Shown piece after piece: positions 1 through 14,166 of a stretch of 64,000 nucleotides of DNA; positions within the stretch are counted from its first letter, which is position 1, and each line of letters starts with the position of its first letter. Below the pieces are notes generated by a model. That model did not search any database, was not told the DNA's origin, and worked only from the letters and a program-made list of their open reading frames with translations. The stretch is from assembly GCA_037102815.1 (NCBI GenBank), contig BTPP01000002.1, positions 372,001 to 436,000 of the forward strand, written 5' to 3'. This stretch comes from Neurospora intermedia (lineage: Eukaryota; Ascomycota; Sordariomycetes; Sordariales; Sordariaceae). Made by a program: the position numbers and the translations under genes.

Positions 1-350
1 AGGTAATAAGTATTAGGGAGCTAGAGGAGGAGGAGGTAAAATTAGGGGAGGAAGTAATAAATATTTAAGTATTAGAGGAGGATTTAGTAGGATTAATAGA
101 AATAATATAATAGGAAAGGGATACGCTAGAGGAGAAGCGGTAGTTAAAGAGGGTAATTCGGTTTTCGGATTCGGTAGAAGAGATTACCTCTCCTTTAAAA
201 AAGAAGAAAAGAATTTGGACTCTTTATAGTAATACAATTATAGTATTATTATTTTTAAATATTAGGGCGGCGTTAAATATTAGAAATTTTTAAATATAGC
301 GGGCTATTAGCAGCGGCGGTTTAAATAAACAACTACACTTTTTACCTCTA
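1..350. other. unassigned degraded sequence at left edge
   Basis: This stretch is purine-rich on the plus strand. It has a short charged plus-strand reading with a KKKKR-like run near 200-220, opposite in sense to the Gypsy polyprotein to its right. It may be the 3' spacer of element 1 or part of another nested repeat. I do not recognise it. Confidence 0.3.
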
Positions 351-3300
351 AATATTAATTTTATTTACTTTTTTTATTCTACTAATACTTTCCTTAATAC
401 TTTCTCTTTTATAAATTAATCTATAAGTCTATTATTAATTCGAACGTCCTTATACTATCTTTTAAAGAGTTCGAACGTTTTAATATTTTAGAAGTTTTTA
501 AGTAAGTACTATAAAGGTTTATAATAGCTTTTCTACTTTATTAACGCTATTCTATTATTCGGGGTTCCTTTAATATATAGAATCTCTTTTATATAATATT
601 CCTTTTCTCTATTTATAATTACCGGCGGCGGTTATTTATCGGCGAGGATTTAGTTAAGTAAGGGGTCTCTAATAGCCTATTAGAGTAAATTAATATAGAA
701 AATATTATAAATATTATTTAAAAGCCCCGAGAATTCTATTACCAACAGTAAAAGTACCTTCGAAATTATATATTTTATATATAATTAATTTAATTTCTTC
801 TTAGGTTTCGGCGAAGTATAGTTCTTAAAGTTGAATTATACTTTATTTCCTATTTAAAACTTCTCTATAAACTAATAAACGTAATTAGTAAACCTCTTTT
901 ACTTTTAAACCGCTATAATTATTATAATTTAATATAAATCTATAATTTATAATAACTTTTCAACGAATTACTAGGCCCGGACGTTAGTAGGAGTTTAGGA
1001 ATTTCTAATAGTTTCGGGGATTATTAGAATTACCGATTTTAAATTAAATCTCTAAACGGTAAAGAAGGGAAATATATTAATCGAAATATTAATATAACTA
1101 TTAATAGCGAACTATATTAGCGGGTACTATTTATACTAATCATTTTATATTTAATTAATATATACCCTTAGGAAGGTTTATACCTTCTAATTTATTTATT
1201 TTAGACCGCCGTCGGTCTAAGGATAGTAGACAGTACTAAGAAGTTATTTAATCCCGAATAATTTATATAGTTTATTCTAAAACCGTCCGGTTTAATTGGA
1301 GCTCCTATTATTAACTATAAACTATAATTACCTATAATACTTTATAAAATAGTTTATAAACCTTTTAATATATATTTCGGCGTTTATTAATAATATTAAT
1401 TCTAATATAATATTTTTATTAAGGTAATCCTTAATAATTAGCAAGTAAATATTCCCTCTAATTAACGGGAAATCTATAATAAAGTCTATTTAGATTTTTC
1501 GGAAGAATTAGTCTAGTATTAATATTAATTAAAATAACCCCTTCCTTTAAGCTTTCTAATATTTAATAGAACTATATATATAGTAGTTATATAGGAATTG
1601 CTTTACATAAATTCTAAATAGTAATTAGTAAAAGTAGCGAATAAGAATTGTAATAGTACTTTCTCTACTAGGGTGCCCGAATATTTAAAAATCGTACGTA
1701 ATTTAAATAATACGGGTACGGAGGGTATTAAACTCCTAATTAGAATCGGACAATTTTATAGCTTTTACTTCGGTAATTACTAAGTACCTAGGGATTTAAA
1801 GCCTTCTTTAATATTTTAAACGTTTAAGGTTATTAATAGAATAATCGGTAATTTATACTTTAAATTTAAAAGAGGAGGGTAAATCTTTTATATCGTTCTT
1901 TATTACTTTAAAGATTTACTAATATATAGCGTCCCTTCCTACTATAGTATTTTAGAACTATTATAAATCCGGATTTTCGAAGATTTTTATACCCTTCCCC
2001 CGGGCCGCTTAAAAACCCCGAAGGCTTATTACCGAAATACGGACGTAATTATATAGAGTAAATTCGGGGATAAATTAAAAATTTTAAACTTCTCTATTAT
2101 TTTTAATAAGTTGATCCTAATCCCTCTATAATAATATATTTAGGACTACTATTTTTTTACCCGGCCGGTACTAGAATTTAAAGGAGAATTTAGAGAAGTA
2201 TTCGGCTTAATAGGCCTATCGCTTAAAGAAATACTACCGGATTATAAAATATTTTAAATTATAGTAGTCCGTTAGGATAATAAAATTATTACAATTATAG
2301 AATTCAGTTTACTACTCCTATAAATAATCGATAATCGTTAGTATTTCTTTATTATAAATAGGGTAATTATATTCGGCCAGCTTCAATTTTCTCGAATAGA
2401 ACGCTACTATACACTACTAATTATTTACCTCCTAAGTAAAATAGCCTCCGAACGTAAAGCTACTATAATCGGTCTTAAGGAAGGTTGAACGTTCGGGGTC
2501 CTACTCAATTAATATTAGTATTTAAATAAATAGCGTTTTAAATAGTTAGAAGGCTTCTTCGTACACCATCGACTATTCGAACGGAACCCCCTTGCTAGTT
2601 AGTGTTATAAGTAGTATAATTATTATAGTAAATTTTAAAATAAATATTTAATAGTAATTTATAAATCCTAAGAAATTCTAGACTCCCTTCTATAATATTA
2701 GAACGGCCTATTCTAAAATAGCCTTAACTTTCTTAGAATTTACTTAAATACTTACGCTAATATAAATAATAAACTTTAAATATTTAATTTTCTTAATAGC
2801 AAATTTATATTTATTTAGGTTTAAATAAAATTTAATATCCTAAAGGTATTCGAATACTATATAAACCTTTTATATATAATCTTTTCGAGACCCGTCTGTA
2901 AAAATAAGTACGTTATTTATATACGCCGAATAGAAGTTATTAAAAAATTCCTATAATATTTAGTTAATATACTATTAGAAGGTAGCTAGAATGCTATATA
3001 ATTTAAAAGGGACTACTAATTATTCGAATAGGCCGTAGCGGGTTTAAAACACTATTTTATACTCTTCTCCTTCCGCTATTCGGATTTTATAGAAGGCTTA
3101 TACTATATCTACCTTAGAGAATTACTTTATCTTCTTAAATATTTGGAATATCTTTCGAATAAGTAGTAGAGGATATTAATTTATTTGAATAATTATATTA
3201 AAAGCCCGGTAGTTATAATAAAAGTGAAGGCCTCCGTCCAATTTCCGAATAAAAAGGATTAGTATTTTAATAATTAAATTACTAGCCTGGATAAAGCCTT

Positions 3301-5565
3301 TGTCTATTAAATCCCAAAGGGTCTTTTTAAATACTAAAAATTCTTTTTGAAATATATTATATAGCAGGCCGAAGGGAAGTAGGAGGTCTCTACTATCCGG
3401 CCCCTTTTTTAATTCGATTTTCAAATCGATTCCGGGCTTATATTTATTAAAATAGTCGGCTTCCTACTTCTTAAAAAAGGGAATAAAGTCCTAAAAGTCT
3501 TTAGGGATAGTTTATTGGAACTCTTTGTCGGTTTAGACTCTTTTGGGTATTAGAACCTTCTTAATATCCTTTAGCCGGATAGCGAATATAGAAGTTTCTA
3601 TAATAGTCCGGCCTTCTATTTTATTTATACGGCGGATATAGCTAATAAAAGTAATAGTAAGAACGTATACCGCTCCCTAAAGTTCCTCTAGGAATAGAAT
3701 TTTAAGTTTAAAATTATTAATATAATTTATTTAGGATTAGGTAATATTATACTAAAGCCGCTTTTTATAGGGAATTAAGTAAATTTAGTTAGCTATTAAC
3801 TATAGCTTCCTAAAAATAACGGAATATTCGAATTCTAGTACTATATATATATAAATTAGTAAAATGCGGCTTTGAAACTCTATAAGGAAATATATAATAC
3901 TTTGGATAGAAGTACCCTCTATAGTTATTATAATACTTCGGATCTACTAAATTAGGATTAGGACGATAGGGATTTAGAGATCCTAAATAATATTTTTACT
4001 AATAGTAATATAGTATTAGCAACCTTTATTAATAAAAGTATAGAATAAATTAGTAGAATTAATAATAATTAGTATTAAAATTAATCCTATTTCTATTTAG
4101 GGTTTGAATTCTTCTACTTTACTTAGTACTTTAAAAGTAGGCTCTAATACCCGACTTCGTACTAGAATTACTCTTTTCCTTAGTCCGATTTAGAATTTAA
4201 AAGTTCGGTTATTCGAAACTCTTCGTTAAGTAGCGGGGCTATTTAAATAGTTTAAATATATATTCCTTTACTTTAAAGGTTTATAGCCGGAAAGTATAGG
4301 CATTTAATAATAATATAACCGGTAGTACTATAATAAATATACCGTCTATTAGTACGGTACTTATCCCTTTCTTCTTAGGATACCTATTTAGCCCGTCCCT
4401 TTTATAGAATAGAGGAACCCTTACTTCGAATATTACGAATATTAATTATACTTATAAGGATATTACTATTAGTATTATATCGAATCCTAAAGGATAGGGC
4501 GGAGGAACTTTAGGTTTAGTACTAATAATTAAAACAACCCGAACTAGTAATAATAGGGATATATATTCTAAATTACTAGTTATTTTAATTACTATTCTAT
4601 AAATAACTCTAATAAAAGGCCCGGAACTCTATAATCTTTTCGTACTTATAAACGATATTCTAGAATTATTTTACGTAAGTAAAATAGTCGTTAGAGAACT
4701 TAATAGTAAAGAGGTAATTATTAAACTTCTTATTAATAGTATAACGAAGGAATCCCAATTTAACACAGCTATCCCAATTGTAACTACTAACCTTTAAAAA
4801 TTTATTATTAAAATTAGTAAAGAACTTAGAGAACGGTTCACTATCCTTTTACTTTATTTTAGTAAGGTTATTAAAGGCGTAATCTTAAATATAGTAGGTA
4901 TTAAAGATTTGCCGGATCTATTCGAACAATTCGGTTAGGTCTTTATTATTAGAGAAGGTACGGACGGTTTAATAACCCTCTAACTATTATTATTTATTAA
5001 TTAGTAAAGTATTAAGTATTTTAATCTATATAGCGTTAGGATCGGTATATAGACTAACTTTGAAATTTATATTATACGTTTTAATTAGTTTATTATAATA
5101 GAAAAGGAAGGTAGTAAATTTACTATCCTATTTAGAAAGTTCGAGTAGCTTCCGTCGGTATAGTTTATTAGAATTGTTATTAGACTCTTTATTATTACTA
5201 TTATTAGCTTTAAACTTCCTACCGTCTTTACTACTAAAGGGTTCCTACTTAGTAAAGTACGTAAATTCGGGTTTTAAAGTAGGTTAAAAATAAATAGAAA
5301 AAGGGATAATAGATTTAACCTTCCCCTACAACTTTAGGTTAGCCTAGAACGTTCGGAGTAGGGTACCGAATAAATTAATAGTATTAGAAGAGGCTCTAGT
5401 ACTTTTAATTACTAGAAAATTACAGGAAGCTTCTATATTAGTATTAGTATTATTATTATTGTTCGGTATAGAAAAAGAGACTATTCTAATACTAATATAC
5501 GCCGCACTATTAATTGTAGGCAATCCTTCCTTCTAATAGTTAATTAATAAGATAGTAGAACCTAA

Positions 5566-5856
5566 TATAAGGGGATAATAGAACGATACGTAAGTATTAG
5601 CCTTATATAGTATATTAAGGTTCTATAAAGAAGGAAAGGAGAAAATACTACCCTCCGGGTTATTCGAATACTAGAATTTAAATAATTGTACGCTAATTAT
5701 TTAATAGCCTAAGGCAATTAGGGAATACTTTAAAAGGCTCGGGCGTTGTAATATAGCGCCCGGGTCGTTTAAGTAATTTTAATGTAGGTTACCGTCTTAG
5801 CACTCAAATTTGGCCAGTTAGGGCTAGATACCTTGACGGGCGCCAGTCCCATAACA
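5566..5856 (-). repeat. 5' LTR of Gypsy element 1
   Basis: The start TATAAGGGGATA (5,566) is in the same context as the LTR start of element 2, and the end CCCATAACA closes at 5,856. The expected TG..CA ends are visible as TA..CA. The outer 90 bp (about 5,770-5,856) keep many CpA/TpG steps and are much less RIPed than the rest of the element. The partner LTR lies outside the window, so the assignment rests on similarity of context to element 2. Confidence 0.6.
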
Positions 5857-6047
5857 TTTAGTATTTTCAAAAAATAGTTTTAGTATAGAAAATATACTAG
5901 AAAACGAGCTCTTTTCAATACTAGTAACGGTTTTCCAAGAAAGTAAAAAACCAAAAAGTTATTAAGAAAAATAAAATACTAATTAGTACTAAAAATACTA
6001 ATTTAATACTAAAAATACTAGAATTAGTACTAGAAATACTAGACTAG
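5857..6047. repeat. TACTAG-rich repeat block, left part
   Basis: Repeated ACTAAAAATACTA / AGTACTAGAAATACTAG motifs, near-palindromic in TAGTACTA. The block continues after element 2 at 12,828, so element 2 inserted into it. The same motif family recurs at 37,140-37,404, 40,230-40,390 and 40,650-40,780. Confidence 0.8.
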
Positions 6048-6248
6048 TGTAACGGGGACAGTACGGTTAATACGGGTACTAGTCGTATAGCTTAATTAAG
6101 GTTCTATAAAGGAGGGAAAAGTCTATTTAAAATATAGATCTACTAGCGCCGAGGTTTTTATTAGGGTTATACGCTTTATACTACTATAACTAACGATAGT
6201 TCTAGTTTAGAAATTAGAGTCTATAACCCGGGCGCTAACCCTATAATA
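6048..6248 (-). repeat. 3' LTR of Gypsy element 2
   Basis: 201 bp beginning TGTAACGGGGACAG. It aligns with 12,628-12,827 almost base for base apart from C/T and G/A differences. It is preceded by the ACTAG target copy. Confidence 0.85.
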
Positions 6249-7700
6249 TTACCCCCTTCCTCCCCCCTCCCTACCCCTCTCCTATCTACCGTTATAATTA
6301 ATTTCCTATACATTTATAACTTCCGTCTCAATTGTAAATTCATCTTCTATACCGCTAACCAATATAATTATACCTTCTATTTAATATTATAATTATAATA
6401 TTAAACGTTAGAAAGTAGTAAGTAATAATAAATAGTAAGCAATAGTCTAAATATACGTACTTAATTTAAATATTTACACTTATTTAAATTCGTATATATA
6501 ATCCCCTTCCCCTTCGTTTTTTAAATTTCTCCCTCTTCTCTTCTTTTCTCTAACGGCGGTTTAATCCTCTAAAGTAAATAGTATTATCCCCTTCTCTATC
6601 CAATACCTACCTATTACTTCCAACCCCCCTAATACTTTTAAATACCCTACTATATACTATTTCCCCCCGCCCTAGCTTCCGGCCCCTCGATATTTACCGC
6701 CCCTCCCAATTCCTCGCCTATTAGCCCTCCTTCTATTCGCTTTAATATTTCGCCCGCCAGCCCCCCTTCCTAACGTTCTTCGCCTATTAGCCCCCCCTCC
6801 TAACGTACTTCGCCCGCCGGCCCTCTTTTTTAATATTCGTCTCCTCTAACGCCCCCTCCTTAGACCCTTACGCACTCCTCCCCTCCTACTACTATTCCTA
6901 CCCCCTACTATCCTACTACTATTACCCCCTCTAATTCGAAAGTTATTAAAAAGTATTAATAAAACGTAAGTTTTTTTTTTTTATATTCCGCTCTCCCCGA
7001 ATTTCTATTCCACCATTATTTTATTATTAACCCTTTTATTATAATTAGACTACAAGGAGTCGGCCGTCCTTTATATTATTTATATTAATATAGAGTAGGC
7101 GTATTTTATAGTACTTGGTTGCGCTATATATATAAATTATTATAATAATAGTAAGTAATATAATTAAATATTACCCCTAACTATACGTACGTTTATTATT
7201 TAGGAGGCGGCAGCGGGCCGCTTAATTAAAATAGTAGTAAAAGACAATTTAAATCGTTATATAAATATCTAAAGGAATATTACCGAATTATATAAGAAGG
7301 CCTTTATTAATTAGTATATTACTTTTACCCCTTTCTTTCCATCTTTATTCCCTCTCTAGAATATTAGTACTAATTTTTTTTTTTTTTTTAATTGCAAATA
7401 CTTTTATTATATAGAAGCAGCATCCCCCCTACCCCCCTCCCCCCTATCGGTAGCAACCTCCCTTTAAGAATTGTAGGCGTTATAGGCGAGTATAGCAGTT
7501 CTATAAGCGAGAATAGATATATTAGAGATTAGTAATAATTATAAGCAGAAGAATTAAAAAAAGTAGTAAAATTTAATATTAATATTATCCTTTTCCTTCT
7601 CCTTCGTAATTAACGCTATTATTTTTTGTATTTTATAATAAAATATTTTATTAGATTATTATTAGTAATAATTAAATTATATTTAATTTTAAAATAGTTT
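6249..7700. other. 3' spacer of element 2 with C-rich tandem repeat
   Basis: No domain is recognisable. About 6,700-6,850 holds several imperfect copies of a C-rich unit of roughly 33 bp (CGCCTATTAGCCCCCCCTCC-like). A plus-strand stretch near 7,460-7,560 has an arginine-rich reading that could be a fragment of another nested repeat. I cannot assign it. Confidence 0.4.
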
Positions 7701-10700
7701 AATATTATAATATTAATTATTACTTATAAGGGTTCCTAAATCTATTTTATCTATCCTACTTACTTTATTAACGCTTCTCTACACCTTTTCTTTATTTAAT
7801 AATATAAAATTTCCTCTACAAAATACTCTTTCTTACCGTTAATTATAATAATTAAAGGTTAGGGATTAGTAACGATTTATTTTAGTAGGGGATTATTTTA
7901 AATATATTGTAAAAGATTTATATAAAATTTATTAAAGACCCCTATAGTAAAATCGATAAATTTTACTATATATAGGCTAAATACTTTTAAAATTATATAT
8001 TTAACGTATACCTAATTTAATTTCTTTTTAGAGCGTTCGGTTTAGAAATTTTTAAAGTTTAGTTAAACTTTATCCCCCTCTTTAAATATTTCGGCCGGTT
8101 ATTTCTTACAATTTATAAAGCGCTCCTAATCTTATACCGAGACGGCTATTATTATTTAATAAAAATTTATAATTTATTATAATTATATAATAAAGCTTTT
8201 AATTTTCTTCTAGGGGTCTATAGGTTCGATTCCTATAAGTTGGACAGCGATTACTATAGGGGACTACAGATAATAGCTATAAGTAGCGAAAAATAAAAAT
8301 ATTCTAATTGCAGCGCTTATTCTACTATTAATCGTTAATTGTATAGCGGGGTACTAATAATCCTAATTATTCTATATATAATTTATAAAAATTCTTAAAA
8401 ATATTTATACCTCTTAATTTATATATTCTAATCCGCCGTCGGTCTAAGGGTAAAATACTATATTTAATTACTATTCTACCCTAAGGAGGTTATAAAGGTA
8501 TTTCTAAAAATTATTAGTCTAATTAGGACTTCTATTACTAATAATAAATTTAAGTTAACTATAGTAGTATATAAAGTATTATAGGAAAGCTTTAACAACC
8601 GCTCCTACTTCTATAGTAAGTATAAATTTTAAAATTACTATTTTACTAAACTGGTCTTTAATTACTAAAAGGTTTATATAGCTTCTTAAAGGTAGTAGAT
8701 TAATAATGAAATCTATTTAGATATTTCTAAAGAATTAATTTAGGATTAGTAATAGTTTAAATAATCCTCTCTTTTAGTTTCGCTAATATTTTACCCTTCT
8801 ATAAGTATTATAATTAACTATAAACTAACGAATATAAATACCTATTAATAATTAATAGAAGTTTTTATTAATAGTATAAATCGTACTTTCTTTCCCTAGG
8901 TAGCCGAGGGTAATTAAATTATATATCCCTTAAATAAAGCGTATTCGTAGAATATTTCTCTCTAAATCCTCTAACGATATATAGAGGGTAGTTACTTCAA
9001 TAATAATTAAAGTACTAAGGATTTAAACGTAGCCTTTATAATATAACCTTCCTAGACTATTAATTAAATATTCGCCTAATTATACTTTTAAACCCTAAAC
9101 TATAGTAAATAAACTTCGGTCGCTATTAATAATAATTTAGAGGACGTTCTAATAGATTATATTTTATTAAACTACTTTTTTGTAGAATTATTACAAATCT
9201 AAATTCTCAAATACCTTTACGCCCTCCCCCGCGGCTATAGAGGAGGCTACTATACGAACGTAATTTTTAAAAGTTTCCTAGGGGATTAACTATATTTCCT
9301 TTGCTTCTATATCTCCTTCGTTAGGCTTATCCTAATCCTATTAAAATAGAATATTAAATATTATAATAAATTTACTTAAGCAATACTAAATTTCAAAATT
9401 AAACTTCGAAAGTAATTTAGCCTAATGTATTTAGCGTTCAAATAGCTTCTATTTTTCTATAAAGTATTTAAAGTTCCGATAGTCGGTTATAATAATAAAT
9501 TTCTTATAATTTTTAAATTCTATTAACTACTCCTTTAAATACCGGATAATTACTAGTATTTCTTTATTATAAATAGAATAATTATACTCGGCCAATGTAA
9601 ATTTCTAGGAATAATATACTACTACAATCTTTTTACTATCTCTTTCTTAAGTAAGAATACTACCCAACCTATAGCCGCTATAGTCTATTTCTAAAAATAT
9701 AAATAAATTAAGATCCTACTACGTAAGAATAAGGGCTTCGGTAAATAACTTCTTTAATTTTCGAAATATAATATTATACTTAATAATCTACTCAAAAGGG
9801 ACCCCCTTCCTTATAAACGCTATTAACGGTCCTACTACTATAGAGAAGTTTTTAATAAATATATAATAATAATTCGCAAAATTTAAAAAATTCCTTACTC
9901 CTTTCTAAAACGTTAGGGCTTCCTAATCTATAATTGCTTTAATCTTTTTAAGGTCCGCTTAAATACTTACGCCTACAATAATTATAAAGCCGAAGTATTT
10001 TATACTTTTAATAACGAATTTATATTTTTTAAGGTTTAAATAGAGTTTAATTACTATTAACCGTTCTACTACTTTACAAACTTTCTCTAAATAGTCTTTC
10101 TTTAACCCGGACGAAAAAATTAATATATTATTTATATAAACTAAAGCGAAATTATTAAAGTAATTATTAAAAATACTATTAATATACTATTAGAAGGTCG
10201 CTAAAGCTCTTAATAACTTAAAGGGTATTATAAACTATTTAAAAAGGCTGTATCGTATATAGAAGGCCATCTTCCCTTCCTCTCCCTCGGCTATACGGAT
10301 TTTATAGAACGCTTATACTATATCTATTTTAGTAAATTATTTCGCTTTAACTATAATATAGAAAATCTCTTTAATTAAGGGTAGCGAATAGTAATTAATT
10401 CTTATAATAGTATTTAGAGTTTAATAATTATAATAGAATTATAATCCTTTACTAGACTTCCAAATAAAAAGGATTAGTACTACGGCCAAAGAATTACTAG
10501 TACGAATAAACCCTTTATTAAAAAGGTTTCTAAGCGTTTTCTTTAATACTAAGAATTCGTCTCTTAATATATTATAAAGTAGTCCGTAAGGCAACAGCAT
10601 TTCTTTACTATATTCGTCCTTCTTTACTTCCACCCTATAGTTGATATTAGAGTAATACGGATTAACTTTATCGGCCTCCGACTATTTCTATACGTAGAGT

Positions 10701-12627
10701 AAATTGTATATATTAATAGGAATCTTCTTTCTTAATTCTTCGTTAATAAAGTCGACCTTAAGCTTAAAAACTTTCTTTACGTTTCGTAAACTAATAGTAA
10801 ATATTACTATTTCCGCTACTTCTCTACCGTTTTCTTTTTTAATCCGGTTTAATATAGCTATAAAGGTAATAGTTAAATAATAAATAGCTTCTTTAATCTC
10901 TATTGTACAAGGGGAAGACTTTTTAAACGTATATTTTAAATATAAAATTTAATATCCAGCTACTCTATATTAGAATTTATATTTATATAGGATTGAATAG
11001 GCTTTTATCGCGGTTAACTACAGCTTTCCTAATATTATAGGGAATTTTAGCTTAGGAATTACGTAAGTATAAACAATTAATTTATAGCTATAAATATCTA
11101 CCTTAAAATAAATAATATTCTTAATTTCTATACCTTCTATTTTAATAGAGGCGCCTCTAATTTATCTCTAGGGAATTAGAATTACTAGAATCTTTAATTT
11201 CTCAATTACCTTCTTACTAATAGTAGTATAATACTAATAACCTTTATTAATAAAGGTATAGAATTAATTTTTATTATTAATAGTAATAAGGATTTTAATA
11301 ATATTTATTTCTATAAAACTTAGGAAGTTCGAAGCTCCCGCCTCCTTACTTAATATTCCTATCTATTCCTATATTTAATTTTATATAAGAACTATTTTTT
11401 TCCTAACCCCTCCGAGGAAGAATTTTTAATATCCTCTAGTAATAAATCGATATAAAACTTAGTAATTCTAATACTAACCCTATTAGGACGCTAAACTAGT
11501 CTATATATATAATTGCTAATTATATATCCGTTAGTACTATAATATAGGTAAAACCTAATTAAACGCCGCTTATTATATTCCTTTTAAAAGATTTATTTAG
11601 TACGCTTCGTATCTTTACTATAATTTTTATTCTTAATTTTAGTAGCGCTTATTATTATTAGTATATCGCCGTTAGTATCCTTTGAAAATAAATTTATAGT
11701 TTATTCTCGTTAGGGGAAAGACTTCTAATAATAATTAGCGGCCCCTTTATTACTTCTATTAAACTTATAGAAAGCTTAATTCGCTTCGAACCTCTAAATA
11801 ATATCTTTTAAATCTTCTATATATTAATTGTAAATTTTAGGTATACGGACCGAAATTAATTAATTATATAGAATATTAAATATAGAAGTATTTAATTAAA
11901 TGAATTAGGATTTATTCTCTTATATTAAACCTCCTACCTTCGTAAGGTTCTCTTTAAAAATTAGGAAAAAATCGGCGAAATTCTAATTCTCGCGTTAGTA
12001 AATAATTTGTAAGCGAATTAATATAAGTTACTTCTCGTTCTTATTACTAAAAATTAACTCTAAGTAATTAAATTAATTAATAGGACAATAAGAATCGTTA
12101 GTGTAACTATAATACTAGAAGGCCTCTATTTTAATTATTTTATCGCTAAGGAACGCATCGAATAGTATTAACTATCCTAATTTATTATTAGAGATCGTTC
12201 TAATTACCCTCTCCTCCTCGTACGTAAGGCGCAATTACGTAAGGAATAGGGAGAAGGTTAAAGTAAATCCGTCCTACTTCGGCCACCTAATATTCTTATA
12301 TTTAGTACTAAGAGCGGCGATAAGGGCGGCTTTTTAAGTAGTACCAATTATAATACTAAAAGTAGTAATAATTATATAAATAATTATTTAGGGGTTATTT
12401 TATATTCTTTAAATTATAAGTAGAGTATTAACAACGGTTCTAATAGCGTTAACGAATACTATACTTGTAAAAATATTTCTAATAAAATTATCTTTCTCTC
12501 TTTATATATATTAAACTTCAACCTATCGCACTTCTTCTTCTACGTTCAATATAGCGTACTACTACCCTTATTATTACAACGGCGGTATATTTTAATCCAT
12601 TAATTCTATTAGTTAATAGAACCTAAT

Positions 12628-12827
12628 ATAACGGGGATAGTACGGTTAATATAGGTACTAATTATATAATTTAATTAAGGTTCTATAAAGGAAGGAAAAG
12701 TCTATTTAAAATACGGATCCACCGGCGCCGAGGTTTTCATTGGGGCTGCGCGCTCTGCGCCACTATAGCTAACGACAGCTCTAGTCCAGAGACCAGAGTC
12801 CATAACCCGGGCGCTAGCCCCATAACA
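12628..12827 (-). repeat. 5' LTR of Gypsy element 2
   Basis: The 200-bp partner of 6,048-6,248, ending CCCCATAACA and followed by ACTAG. Its outer half (about 12,715-12,827) retains CpA/TpG dinucleotides that are lost in the left LTR, so the two LTRs were RIPed unequally. Confidence 0.85.
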
Positions 12828-12905
12828 ACTAGTATTAGAAATACTAGTCTAGTACTGAAAATACTAGTCTAGTACTAAAAATACTAGTCTAGTATTTCTA
12901 ATACT
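12828..12905. repeat. TACTAG-rich repeat block, right part
   Basis: Continuation of the block at 5,857-6,047 across element 2: repeated AAATACTAGTCTAGTACT units. It begins with the second copy of the ACTAG target duplication. Confidence 0.8.
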
Positions 12906-13245
12906 TAATTAGATTTTTACTATTATATATAGTAAATTTAAATTTATAATACCTTATTATATCTATATAAATATTATTAATATTAATAATAGTAAATATT
13001 ATATATAATAATATAATACATCTTTATAATTATATTTATATTAATATAATACTCAATTTCAATACCTTCTATTATTATAAAAATAAAAATAATTATACGT
13101 ATATATATATTTATATATATAAAGATCTTCAATCTACTATACTATATAATAATATAAGAAAATAAAAAGCAAATAAATAAGAAAATCCTAATACTTATAT
13201 AATAATAATAATAAGAATTCTTATTATTATTTATTAATATAAGCT
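12906..13245. other. AT-rich sequence, no gene seen
   Basis: Plain AT-rich DNA with short TA runs downstream (on the minus strand) of the zinc-finger pseudogene. It presumably includes that gene's 3' flank. No poly(A) signal can be singled out because the whole stretch is A/T. Confidence 0.5.
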
Positions 13246-13415
13246 TTATATTCCTTCAAAGCAAGCCTTATAAGCCTTACCCTCCTTCTTCAAATCCTAC
13301 TGCTGGCGCCAGTGGTACTGCAAAGTATGTTTGTTAAGAAATCGCTTCTTACAACGGGAATTATCACAAACCCAGAAAATCTTATTATCCTATAATAATA
13401 ATAATAAATAATTAG

Positions 13416-13419
<4 letters not shown>

Positions 13420-13467
<48 letters not shown>

Positions 13468-13492
13468 ATATATATATATATATATATATATT
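13420..13492. repeat. AAAT and TA microsatellite in intron 4 of the pseudogene
   Basis: About ten AAAT units followed by a TA run, inside the intron at 13,390-13,522. Confidence 0.9.
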
Positions 13493-14108
13493 TAATTATA
13501 TTTAAAATTATTAATTACTTACAATGAACTTTCTATTTCTCCAAGCTCGAACCCGCTTCGTATAAGTCCTTGGACTTTCTAATAATATAATTAGTAAATA
13601 AATAAAAAATAAAAAAATAAATATATAAATATATATTTTACTTACTTTTAAAAGCATTTCTATCCCGGGCTTCTATATTCGATTCTAGATCCTCCCCGAG
13701 TTCTATAATCCTTTTATAGTCTTCGACCTTCTTTCGTAGCCGTTGATTTTCTTCTTTCAAATTCTTATAAATATCTTCCTTTTGTTGATCTTCTTTTATT
13801 TTTCTTTCAATCTCTTCCTAGCTCTTAAGGCTATTATTCCAAGCCGTAATCGAATTCGTAAATCGGATTTTGAGGGTTTGAATTTCCTTATATATATTAG
13901 AAAGAATCGGGCTTGGGTCTTCGGTTTGTAATTCTTCGATTTCTTAGTGTTCGTCAGAATTAATATCGCCTTCCAGTTCCCAGAATTCTTCAGAATCGTC
14001 TTCAAGATTGGTAGAAGGATGGATTTTCGGAATGAGTGTAAGAGGGTGGAAGTTATTCTATAAATAAATTAATAAATATTTAATAAATAATAAAATAAAT
14101 AATTATTA

Positions 14109-14116
<8 letters not shown>

Positions 14117-14162
<46 letters not shown>
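14117..14162. repeat. TA microsatellite in intron 2 of the pseudogene
   Basis: About 22 TA units between the acceptor of exon 3 and the donor of exon 2 of the minus-strand pseudogene. Confidence 0.9.

Positions 14163-14166
<4 letters not shown>

Larger units (their letters stand above)
1..5856 (-). mobile_element. Gypsy-type chromodomain LTR retrotransposon fossil (element 1, left end outside window)
   Basis: A minus-strand Ty3/Gypsy element of the chromovirus type. Reading leftwards from its 5' LTR, a gag-like region lies around 5,500-4,600 and reverse transcriptase around 3,450-2,800, where LLPFGLLYNIF and an RKLDGGLHFYYNYRA-like block are recognisable. RNase H and integrase regions follow (about 2,600-1,000), then a chromodomain remnant near 640-430. 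It is extensively broken by many RIP-type transitions, and no long reading frame survives. Its 3' LTR is not visible, so the element runs off the window. RIP can happen in one sexual cycle, so divergence is not a clock and age cannot be given. It resembles the neighbouring element 2 in order and spacing; matching integrase landmarks lie about 7.2 kb apart. The family call is firm; the domain edges are approximate. Confidence 0.8.
6048..12827 (-). mobile_element. Gypsy-type chromodomain LTR retrotransposon fossil (element 2), both ends present
   Basis: A complete-length (about 6.8 kb) minus-strand Gypsy fossil. It has LTRs at 6,048-6,248 and 12,628-12,827 and a 5-bp target duplication ACTAG at 6,043-6,047 and 12,828-12,832. 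Reverse transcriptase lies near 10,650-10,150, with LLPYGLLYNILRDEFLVLKK recognisable. RNase H and integrase occupy about 9,800-8,200 and a chromodomain remnant about 7,860-7,720. A gag-like region precedes RT on the right. Between the chromodomain and the 3' LTR is a 1.5-kb spacer of unclear content. It is heavily broken by RIP-type transitions in every domain, so it is a dead copy. It inserted into a TACTAG repeat block. The family is a close relative of element 1. Confidence 0.85.
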
